The notes under the pieces are model-generated. The model was not told the DNA's origin, ran no database searches, and was given only the letters and a program-made list of their open reading frames with translations. Below are positions 1 to 9,800 of a DNA stretch of 15,912 nt, piece after piece (position 1 is the stretch's first letter; each line of letters opens with the position of its first letter). Origin of the DNA: Eimeria necatrix (lineage: Eukaryota; Apicomplexa; Conoidasida; Eucoccidiorida; Eimeriidae); NCBI RefSeq assembly GCF_000499385.1, contig NW_013651771.1, forward strand, positions 1 to 15,912. The letters run 5' to 3'. The translations under genes and the position numbers were made by a program.

Positions 1-19
1 ATATATATTCATGTATATG

Positions 20-63
<44 letters not shown>

Positions 64-660
64 TGTATAGATATAAATCCATACACACATGTATGTCGAT
101 GTGCACCCGTATATATCGGCATATGTATATCCCTCCATATATGTGTACATGCATATGTATATATGCACATACATATATATGTACACATATATATAGATAT
201 ATATTTATACAATCATGTATGCATACTGATATAAATGTGAATATGTGTCCCATATATATATATATATATATGCGTATATATTATATATAATAAATAATAA
301 TATATACGTATATGTATGCATCTATGTGTATATGCGTGCATGTGCACATGCACTTACATGCAAATATTCAAATTTATAAATTACACTTACACGCTTTCGA
401 ACATACACTACAGGTGAGGATATTTCTATAAGGGTATGTATATCAGTTCAGATGTATACATGTATATATATATATAATTATATGTATGCGTATATTATTA
501 AGTGGCTTACTGTGTCTAAACACAGTAAGCCACTTAATAATATTATACGCACACATATAATATGAACACGCAAATAAACACATACAATATATAAATAAAT
601 GATATTTAAAATATACTAATATAAAAAATATATATGTACAATGTGTAATATATATATATA
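1..660. repeat. AT-rich microsatellite block
   Basis: The stretch is made of (AT)n, ATGT and ATAC-type simple repeats. The purest run is at about 27-60, and shorter TATATA runs lie at about 255-271, 461-475 and 647-665. Short open frames here translate only to Tyr/Ile/His/Met-rich low-complexity peptides, so I call no gene. The sharp change to GC-rich DNA after about 900 suggests an intergenic spacer downstream of the minus-strand gene. Apart from the hairpin annotated separately, I see nothing else in it. Confidence 0.85.
477..561. repeat. Long near-perfect inverted repeat (hairpin)
   Basis: Positions 492-514 are the exact reverse complement of 521-543, giving a 23-bp perfect stem with a 6-nt loop (515-520, tctaaa). 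Allowing a 3-nt bulge at 542-544, pairing continues outward to 477-487 with 551-561, with one mismatch (486/552). The arms are thus about 38 and 41 nt. The core (agtggcttactgtg and its complement) is not AT simple sequence, so the pairing is not a by-product of the surrounding AT repeats. It could be a small foldback element, a structured transcript or a fold-back artefact; the sequence does not decide between these. Confidence 0.85.
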
Positions 661-1164
661 TATATTCATATCTACGCTGCCTTTAAGGCAAACGGAACTA
701 AAAGGAAGGCAAACAGAAGAGGCTAGAGAAGGCGCAGAGCGCCGACAAACATTTACACAAACAAAACGCATGCAGCTTGGTCTTAGATGTACGTTTATAA
801 GTGCATTTAAATGTAAAAATGCTTTCAAATATATCAAATAGATAATTGAAAAGCGCGTTTAATGTACATTTACACATAGATGCATTTCTACGTAGGTATA
901 TCTTCCTGAGGGGGCAAAAAAGCCATAGAGAAACAAAGATAAAAGGGGGCCCCAAGTTGCATTTTCGGAAAAGATGCAGCAGTGGATCTTCAAAGCTTCT
1001 TCAAAAATTCCTTTTTGAGGACAAGACATTTTCAACAGTTCCTTTCACAAGACAAATCCCAGTTAGCGCCAATCAACGTTTCGGTCTTTCCTAACATAAA
1101 ACGCAGCCGCCATTAGTTTGACTACAAAGGCAATGGCGAACAACGAAGAAAAAACAGCAAAAGG
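661..1164. other. Gene-free downstream flank
   Basis: This is moderately AT-rich DNA between the AT block and the minisatellite. Open frames on both strands are short (under about 90 codons), overlap one another and show no recognisable domain, so no gene is called. The first GGGGCCCC palindrome of the window is at about 947. Part of this stretch may be 3' untranslated sequence of the minus-strand gene, but I see no decisive polyadenylation signal. Confidence 0.5.
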
Positions 1165-1380
1165 CCCCCAACGGGGGCCCCCTACACAGTGGGGGGCCCC
1201 CTCAACAGTGGGGAGCCCTGCACAGTGGGGGTCGCCTTCAACAGTGGGGGCCCCCCAGCACCACCGGGGGCTCCCTACATAGAGGGGGGCCCCTAGATAG
1301 AGCGGAATCACCTAAATAGAAAGGGGCCCCCTAAATATAGGGGGGGCCCCTGGCCAAGAGAAGACCCCTCGAACGGCAGA
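1165..1380. repeat. Degenerate ~20-bp GC-rich minisatellite
   Basis: About ten imperfect copies of a 17-21-bp unit can be read in tandem. Each has a GGGGGCCCC-like core followed by a variable half such as ctacacagtgg, ctcaacagtgg, ctacatagagg or ctaaatatagg. The array lies beyond the stop codon of the giant minus-strand frame. Its unit length and palindromic core resemble those of the coding repeat arrays, but unit lengths here vary without regard to multiples of three, consistent with non-coding DNA. Confidence 0.7.
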
Positions 1381-1672
1381 GGCCCATAAAACGCAGGGGC
1401 CCCTGGGCACAAGCAGCAGAGGGCCCCGGAACGGTAAGGCCTGCTGGAGAGCAGCAGCAGCAGCTTCGAAGCAGCAGTAAGAGTGCGCCGGTGTCTCAGT
1501 GTGGCCGCACAAGGAGACACAGCAAGAGGCAGCAGCCCTCGCCGCAGCAGCCTGTGGGGTTTGTCTCCTTCTCAGGAGACAAAGAAAAGCCCCAGGGCCC
1601 GCATGTACCAACTAGTGCCATCCTGGTGGCCCCTGGGGCCCCCAAACCCTGGGGCCCCCAAACCCCGGGGCC
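1381..1672. other. 3' flank of giant gene, GGGGCCCC-rich
   Basis: This sequence lies immediately downstream of the stop codon. It contains short CAG/CTG patches (about 1450-1475 and 1525-1550) and several GGGGCCCC-type palindromes (about 1400-1430, 1590-1600 and 1628-1670). Open frames of up to about 100 codons exist on both strands but are Ala/Gly/Pro low complexity with no domain. I read it as probable 3' untranslated or intergenic DNA. Confidence 0.5.
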
Positions 1673-2984
1673 CTAAGAGCCCCTTGGCTTGGAGTGGCTG
1701 TCAGGCCTAAGTTGATCTTCCGCGTTTTGGCCCCCACCACGGACTCTAAATCGATAAGAGGGGCCCTCCAGAGGCTGCGGGGGCCCCCGGGGGCCCCCCG
1801 CCGGGGCCCCGTGCACTGGCGACTGTACCCTCCACCGCGTTATGGGGGGCCCAGGGTGGGGCGGCGGCAAGGGGGCATTCCAGCCCTTCCTGGGGGGCCC
1901 CATCGGCGTGCGTGGGGGCCCAAACGGGGCGTACCCCCTCGGGAAGGGTACTGGGGGCTCCCGTGGCGACGTGGGGGACCTCTGTGGCGGCCGGGGGCCC
2001 CCAAAGGGAGGCCTTGGGCCCTCGCGGGTGTGCATCGGGGGCCTCCAAGGAGGGTAATTTCCTGGGGGCCCCGGGGATCCTGGGGGCCCTGCATACCCTA
2101 GAGGCCGCATGTACTTCGCGGGGTGGTGCCCTCCAGGCGGGGGAGACTGCCTGGGGGCCCCCTTTGGGGACACAGGGATCCTCCAGGGGGACACGGGGGG
2201 CTCCCATGGCTGCGTGGGGGACCTTCCGGGGCCCCCGGGGCCCCCGGGGCCCCCGGGGCCCCCGGGGCCCCCGGGGCCCTCGGGGGGCCCCCGCTGCTGC
2301 GGGGGGGGCCACGAGCCCACTGGCGGCGTGGAGGAACCCCAGTAGTGGGGATGGCTCTCGCGCGCCATCGGGGGGCCCCTCACTGGCGGGCCGTAGGACC
2401 TTCTTTGGTGTGAACTTGGCCGCCAGGGAGTGTAGGGGCCCCACCGGTGGTGCGGGGGCGGCCGCCAGCCGGGCCACTGTCCGTAGTAAGGTGGTGGCCT
2501 CCACAGGGGCGGCGGGCTGCGCTGGGGGCCCCCCTTGGGGCGCCCCCCCGGAGGCAGGGGGCCCCCCTCCATGGTGGAGGAACCCCAGTAGTGGGGATGG
2601 CTCTCGCGCGCCATCGGGGGGCCCCTCACTGGCGGGCCGTAGGACCTTCTTTGGTGTGAACTTGGCCGCCAGGGAGTGTAGGGGCCCCACCGGTGGTGCG
2701 GGGGCGGCCGCCAGCCGGGCCACTGTCCGTAGTAAGGTGGTGGCCTCCACAGGGGCGGCGGGCTGCGCTGGGGGCCCCCCTTGGGGCGCCCCCCCGGAGG
2801 CAGGGGGCCCCCCTCCATGGAGGCATCCCCCATGGGGGCCCCCTCCATGGGGGCCCCCTCCATATGGTCCTCTTCAGACATCCAGCGAAACTGGTCATGC
2901 GACGTCGGCTTCTGCTGGTGCTGCTGCTGCCACGGGTATTGCGCGGAGGGCCTGCGAAGGGACGTGCGGCCCGCACTTGCTGCT

Positions 2985-3016
<32 letters not shown>

Positions 3017-3265
3017 GTCCTTCAACTGTGTCTCCGTAGGAGGTTCCAGCAGCATGGGAGAAGAGGGAAGAGAGGCCGGGGTACTCACAAGACTCTCGAG
3101 CCCCTTCAAAATGTGGGCAAGACCTGGATCATCATTTGGGCTGAAGTTGCTGCCTCTCCATGCATTAGCCTCTCCAACTCTTTCTCTCTCTGGATCTGTT
3201 TCGTTGTCCATATCCCTAGTCTCCGCCTCACTAGTGCTCTGTCTTCTTTTGCTGCTTCTCGGCTG

Positions 3266-3302
<37 letters not shown>

Positions 3303-3834
3303 GTTTCTGGCCAGTGAAAGCCTTCAAACGTGTGCCCCCAGGAACCGTAGCCCGCTGAAGCGCGTGCCTCTTCCGTTTCTGCTGCTGCTGCTGCTTCTGC
3401 TGGTCCCGCTTCTTCCGCTGCAGCAGCTAGTGCGGCTGCGGCTTCTGCTTCTGCTGCTGCTGCTGCTGCTGCTGCATCTGCCGCTGCTGCTGCTGTAGAC
3501 TCCTTCCAGACGTCCTCCAGCATCACGTAGCCGGGCCAGCCAGCAGCTGCTGCTTGCTGCAGCCGCGGAAATGTCTCCTCGGGATTTTCAAAAGTCCTTT
3601 TTTGCTGCCAAAGTGACCCTCCCGAATGGGCCACAGACTCTTCAGGCGCAGTCTCCCAGCCAGATTTTCCCGTGTCAGTGCCGTCAGTCTCTCCTTCGCT
3701 AAGTTCCACTTCTGTCTCGGAGACTTCTATTTCTGTCAAAGGTTCTTCAACTTCAGTGTCTGTGTCGGTTGCATCTCCAGTGTCTGTCTCCGTGTCCGAT
3801 TCCGTGTCTGCGTCTGTCTCCGTCCCCGCGCGCT

Positions 3835-3866
<32 letters not shown>

Positions 3867-6800
3867 ATGATGCTGTCCTCAGGCCGGTACCCCACCCACA
3901 CGTCGTCCGTCTCCCTGCAGCGGGGGCAGCCGAGGGAGCTGGCAGCAGCAGCAACAGCAGCAGAGGGGCTATCTGATCTTGGGAAGAGTCTCCCTTCTCC
4001 CGGCGGATTCCAGGGATCTTTCAGCCTCAAAAAGGAAGAAAAAGCTGCTCCCAAGCGGCTGCCAGCAGCTGCTCCTTCGGGCTTTGTGTCTCCATCATCT
4101 GTGATTCCGATTTCTTCATCACTTGCTGCTTCTTCACCTTCTGTGTCGGTCTCGTCAATGTTGCTGTTGTTTCTCTCTTCTCCCCACTCCTCAGCAGCAG
4201 CATCTTTTTCCTCTTCGGAGGCCCCCGTCTCTTCGTCTTGCTGCTCTGTCTCGCTGTAAAGGGCCTCCCCCTCACTGTCGGGGGCCCCCTCCTCGCTGTC
4301 AAGGGCCTCCTCCTCGCTGTCAAGGGCCTCGTCCTCGCTCTCAAGGGCCCCCTCCTCGCTGTCAAGGGACCCCTCCTCGCTGTTGGGGGGCCCCTCCTCG
4401 CTGTCGGTGGGCCCCTCCTCGCTGTCAGGGTACCCTGTCGGGCTGTAGGGGCCCTCTTCATCGCTGTAGGGGGCCTCGTCCTCGCTGTCGGGGAACCCTG
4501 TTTCGACGTCGGGGGCCCCTTCCTCGCTGTAGGGGGCCCCCTCCTCGCTGTGGGGGCCCTCATCGTCGCTCTCAGAGAGCACTAGTTCTCCGAAGGGGGC
4601 ATCCATTTCGCTGTCAGTGGCTTCTTCGTCGCTGTATTGGCCCAATAAACGGCTGTAGGTGGACACATCATGCATGTAGGGGAGCGACTGCTCGCTGCAG
4701 GGGAAGTCATCCAAGCTGTAGGGGCTCCCTCCGCTGCTGTAAGGGGAGCCTCTCCCGCCGTGGGTGTCCCCGTCGCTGTAGGGGGCCCTTTGACCGCTGT
4801 GGGGGGCCCCTTCCTGGCTGTAGGGGGCTCCTCCCGGGCTGTAGGGGGCCCCTCCCGGGCTGTAGGGGGCCCCTCCCGGGCTGTAGGGGGACCCTCCCGG
4901 GCTGTAGGGGGACCCTCCCGGGCTGTAGGGGGACCCTCCCGGGCTGTAGGGGGACCCTTCCGGGGTGCAGGGGGCCCCATCCGGGCTGCAGCGGGCCCCT
5001 TCCGGCCTGTAGGGGGCCCCTCCCGGGTTGTAGGGAGCCCTTCCTGGGCTGTAGGGGGACCCTCCCGGGCCGTAGGGGGCCCCTCCCGGGCTGTAGGGGA
5101 CAGCCCCTCCCGGGCTGTAGGGGGCCCCTCCCGGGCTGTAGGGGGACCCTCCCGGGCTGTAGGGGACAGCCCCTCCCGGGCTGTAGGGGGCCCTTCCTGG
5201 GCTGTAGGAGGCCTGTCCCGGGCTGTAGGGGGCCCGCCCCGGGCTGTAGGGGGCCCCTCCCGGGCTGTAGGGGACAGTCCCTCCCGGGCTGTAGGGGGCC
5301 GCTCCCGGGCTGTAGGGGGCCGCTCCCGGGCTGTAGGGGGCCCCTCCCGGGCTGTAAGGGACCCTTCCCGGGCTGTAGTTGTCCTCTTCGTGGCCGTAGG
5401 GGGCCCCTTCTTCCTCGCTAAGGGGGGAACCTCTCTCGCTGTAGGGGTCCCCTTCTTCGCTGAAGGGGGATCCTCTCCCGCTGTAGGACGAACCTCTCTC
5501 GCTTTTGGGGGCCTCTTTCTCGCTGTAGGGAGAACCTCCCTCGCTGGAAGGGTCCCCTTTCTCGCTTTTGGGGGCCCCTTTCTCGCTTTCGGGGGCCCCG
5601 TTCTCGCCTTTGGGGGCCTCTTTCTCGCTGTAGTGGTCCCCGTTCTCGTTGTCGGGGGATCCCTCTTTGCTGCCGGGGGCCCCTTTTTCGCTGTTGGGGG
5701 ACCTCTCCTCGCTGTGTGGGGCCCTCTTTCCGCTATTGGGGGCGCTTACTTTGCTGTTGGGTGTCTCTTCCTTGTTTTGGGGGGCCCCCTCCGCGCCGTA
5801 GGGGGGCACTCCCTCGCTGTATTGGGCCCCTGTCTCGCTGGGGGGGGCTCCTCCCTCGCTGTAGGGGCCCCCGTTCTCGCTGTAGGGGGCCCCTTCCTCG
5901 CTATATGGCGCCCCTGCCTCGCCGTAGGCGGGCCCCCCTTCAGTCCCGTAGAGTGTGTATTGCCCTCCCGGCGCATAGTAGAGGCCTGCCTCGCCGTAGC
6001 CTTGCGTGCTACCGTAGAAGGCCCCCATTTTCTCCGGACCGGCTACCCCCGCTTCGAAGGGGTTGGACACGCCATAATAGACCTGAGGAATCCCAAAAAA
6101 GCCCTCCTGGGACGGCATGTAACCAGTGGTCTCGTCACCGTAGGGCTGGGGGCCCTCCGCATAACCAGTGGCCTCCCCAGGGTAGGCCTCGGGGGGCCCC
6201 GGGAAGGGGCCCTCCGGCCCCGGCATGCCGTGAGAGCTCCCCGTGTAGGGCCAGGGCGCCCCGGACCCGGGCGGCTGCTGCTTCTGCGCTGCTGCTGGGT
6301 CTGTCGGAGTGGATTGTGGGAGACCCCAGTAAGCTGTAGAGTCCCCAGGATAGGCAAAAGTGACCTCTCCATAGGGCCCAGCCACTTGCCCATAGCCGTA
6401 GGCCGCTTCGCCGTAAGTCCCTGGCTCCCCCCAATAGCCCTGTGGTTCTTCAGAGTAGACCCAGGGCCCCTCTGCGTAGGCCTCACCACTCTCCGGATAT
6501 TCCGGGGGCCCCTTGCTGTAGGCCCCTGTCTCCTCCCCATAGTCCCCTGTGTCCTCATAGGTCCCCGGCTCCCCCTCATAGGCGTCTGGCTCCCCAAAGG
6601 CCTCTGTCTCTTCAGTAAAGGGCCCTGCCTGCTGCCCAAAGGCCTCTGCTGCGGCCCCCCCATAGGCCCCTGGCTCCCCGTAGGCCCCCGTCGTCTCTCC
6701 AAAGGGCCTTGGCTCCTTTCGGAAGGGAGCCCCCAGATTCGGGTAGGTCTGTGCTGCTTCTGGGAAGCCCCCTGAACCCCCGCCATAGGCTGCTGCCTCC

Positions 6801-9800
6801 GGGGGAGGGCGGGAGAAGTCTCCTGTCCCCGTTGGTAAGCCCTCGGGCTTATGATGCTCTCCAGGATGTCCATCTCTCCAGGAAGCCCTCAAATAGGGGG
6901 GGGTTCTTGGGGAGTCTGCTGAGGACCAGCGGGGGTAATGGGGCCCCTCCTCCTGCAGCTCGTGTGTCTCTGTTTGGCCTTCTGTAAGCCCAAAGCTGAA
7001 GGGCCCTGTCTCCTTTGGGAAAGTCCCGGGGTCTTTTCCGGGGCCCCCCCTCGTGTCTTCGTGGAATTTCTGGGTCCCCCGTGGGGGCTGCAGGTAACCA
7101 ACTCTTTGCTGCTGCTGCTGTTGTTGCTGCTCTTCCTGCTGCCCTGCCTGCCGCGGCATGCCCCCGAGGCGGGACTGCTCCGGGCCGGCCGCCCTACCTG
7201 CAGCCGCTCCAGCCGCTGCAGCTGCTGCAGCAGCAGCAGCAGTAACAGTGCGCGTGGAGGCTCCGGAGAAGCTCTTGAGCATTCGCTCAAAGCGGGGGGG
7301 TATTTCTGGTTGCGGAATGTTTGCTTGCACCCGCCCATAGCGCCGTCGCTCCACCCCCTCGATGTCCTCATCGAAGTTCCCCCTGCGCATGTCTGTCTGC
7401 GAAGCTGCATCCGAAAAGAAGTCCAAAAGTGATTCCGTGTCTCTCTCCCGAACTGACTCCTCTTCGGAATCAAGCTCCTCCTCCTGAGCCTGCAGCCACG
7501 CCGTCCACTGCGCCCTTCTCCACGCTCCTCTCAAGCTTTTGGTTCTTCTATCTCTCGAGGGGCCCCTCGCCTCCGTTTTTGGGGCCCCTAACTGGGTCAG
7601 AGGGGCCCCCAAAAGGGCCCCCACCTCGGGTTTCGGCTCGGTCTCCGGACTTGTCTTCTTTTCAGAGTCCCCGTCTCCTCCGCCCTCTGAGGCCTTGCCC
7701 TTTTCATTATCTCCGTCTCTGTCTCTGTCTTTATCTGCGTTGGTGTCTGTGCCTTTATCTGTGAATTTATTTCCATCCCTGTCTCTGTTTCTCCCTCTGT
7801 CGTTCTCAGTGTCAGTATCTCCGTAACTGTTTCTGCCTCTCTTTCTACTTCTTTCGCTGTCTGTGTCTGTGTCTCTGCCTCTTTCTCTTTCTTCTTCCTT
7901 TTCTTTTTCTTTTCTTCTCTCTTTTTCCCTGTCTGTGTCTTTATCTCCTACTCTATTGCTACTCCTACCACTTTCGCTTTCTCTTTCCCCTGCTCTTTCT
8001 TTTTCTTTTTCCTGTCTTTCTCTTTCTTTTTCTTTTTCCTGTCTTTCTCTTTCTTTTTCTTTTTCCTGTCTTTCTCTTTCTCTTTCTCTTGCTTTCTCTT
8101 TTTCCTGTCTTTCTCTTTCCTTTTCTTTTTCTTTCTCTTTTTCCTGTCTTTCTCTTTCTTTTTCTTTCTCCTGTCTTTCTCTTTCTTTTTCCTGTCTTTC
8201 TCTTTCTCTTGCCTTTTCTTTTTCCTGTCTTTCCCTTTCTCTTTCTTTTTCTTTTTCCTGTCTTTCCCTTTCTCTCGCTTTTTCTTTTTCCTGTCTTTCC
8301 CTTTCTTTTTCTTTTTCCTGTCTTTCTCTTTCTCTTTCTCTTTCTCTTTCTCTTGCTTTTTCTTTTTCCTGTCTTTCTCTTTCTCTTGCTTTTTCTTTTT
8401 CCTGTCTTTCTCTTTCTCTTGCTTTTTCTTTTTCCTGTCTTTCTCTTTCTTTTGCTTTTTCTTTTTCCTGTCTTTCCCTTTCTTTTTCCTGTCTTTCCCT
8501 TTCTTTTTCTTTTTCTCTTTCCTGTCTTTCTCTTTCTTTTGCATTTTCTTTTTCTTTTTCCTGTCTTTCTCTTTCTCTTGCTTTTTCTCTTTCCTTTTCT
8601 TTTTCTTTTTCCTTTTCTTTTTCCCTTTCTCTTGCTTTTTCCTTTTCCTTTTCTTTTTCCCTTTCTCTTGCTTTTTCCTTTTCCTTTTCTTTTTCCCTTT
8701 CTCTTGCTTTTTCATTTTCCTTTTCTTTTTCCCTTTCTCTTGTTTTTTCTTTTTCTCTTTCTGTGGCACTTTCTTTTTCTCTTGCTCTTTCTTTTTCTTT
8801 TGCTTTTTCTTTTTCTCTTGCTCTTTCTTTTCGTCTTTCCTGCTCTCTCTCTCTCTCCTTATCCCTTTCTCCTTGCCCTCCCCTTTCCTTCTCCCCTTGC
8901 TCGTCTTTTTCTTTTTGCTTCTCTCTTTCTTTTTCCTCGTCTCGTTCTTTTTCGCCTTCGCTTTCTTTTTCCTTCCCTCTTTCCTTCCCTACTTTCTCCT
9001 CTTCTCCTTGGTTTTCCTTTTCGCCTTTTTCCTTTTCTCCTTTTTTCTTTTCTCCTTGTTTTTCCTTTTCTCTTTCTTTTTCCTCCTCTCCTTCTTTTTC
9101 CTTTTCTCCTTGTTCTCCCCCTTCTCTTTCTTTTTGCTTCTCTCTTTCTTTTTCCTTCTCTCGTTCTTTCTCCTCCTCTCTTTCCTTTTCTCCTTCTCTT
9201 TTCATTTCTGTTTCTGTTTTCTGCCCTGTTTCTTTTTCCCTTTCACCCTCCTTTTCCTTCTCTCCTTCTTTCTCGCTTTCTCTCTCCTTTTCCCTTTCTT
9301 TTTCGCTTTCTGTTTCTCTTTCTCCTTCTCCTTCGTTCTCCGTTTCTCCTTCTCTTTCTTTCTCTCTTTCCTTCTCTCCTTCTCCTTCTCTTTCCTTCTT
9401 TTTTTCCTGGTCTACTTTTGTTTCTGCTTTTCTTTCCCTTCCTGCATCTCCTCCATCTTCATCCCCAGCTTCCTCCCTCTCTCCTTCCCTATCTCCTTCT
9501 TTTTCAACTCCATTTTTTTCCTTTTTTGCACCTTCATTTGCAACTCTGTCTCCACTTCTGTCTTCCTCTGAGTTTTCTGCAGGTCTTTTTTGGGGGTCCT
9601 TTCCGGAGCGGTCCTCTTTGGGGCCCCCAGCGGGTGCGCCGGAGGCCCCCTTTTGGTTCTTGAATTCTCTCCAGTCGCTGAGTGCAGTTTCGAGGCCTGT
9701 TTGGATTGTTTTTAATTCTGTGAAATAGGGATTATTGTGGTCTGGGCTCTCCGAAGGACCGAAGAAAATACCCGGACAAAGCCTACTTTCAACAGTTTTG

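Noticed and set aside
1640..1660. AAACCCT and AAACCCC, resembling apicomplexan telomere-like repeat units
   Set aside because: Only one copy of each near-match, not a tandem array.
1912..3039. A 375-codon plus-strand frame and a 334-codon minus-strand frame (1746-2750) overlapping the giant gene's C-terminus
   Set aside because: Both are Gly/Ala/Pro/Arg low-complexity readings of GC-rich repeat DNA and contain the 246-bp duplication in another phase. The giant frame explains the region better.
4236..5390. A CRISPR array, suggested by regular short repeats
   Set aside because: Units are directly adjacent, with no unique spacers; they encode heptad peptides in frame and the DNA is eukaryotic in character.
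4670..6775. A 701-codon open frame on the plus strand (GGPSRAV-type repeats), with a second long frame of GPLPGCR type in another phase
   Set aside because: It is antisense to the PYSPGGA and related arrays. A 21-bp unit lacking stops stays open in several phases on both strands; no non-repetitive segment supports it.
7863..9728. A 621-codon open frame on the plus strand rich in Ser/Phe/Leu, plus parallel frames of 524 and 232 codons
   Set aside because: It is the complement of the Lys/Glu/Arg tract. C/T-only sequence cannot form stop codons without A, so all three phases stay open.
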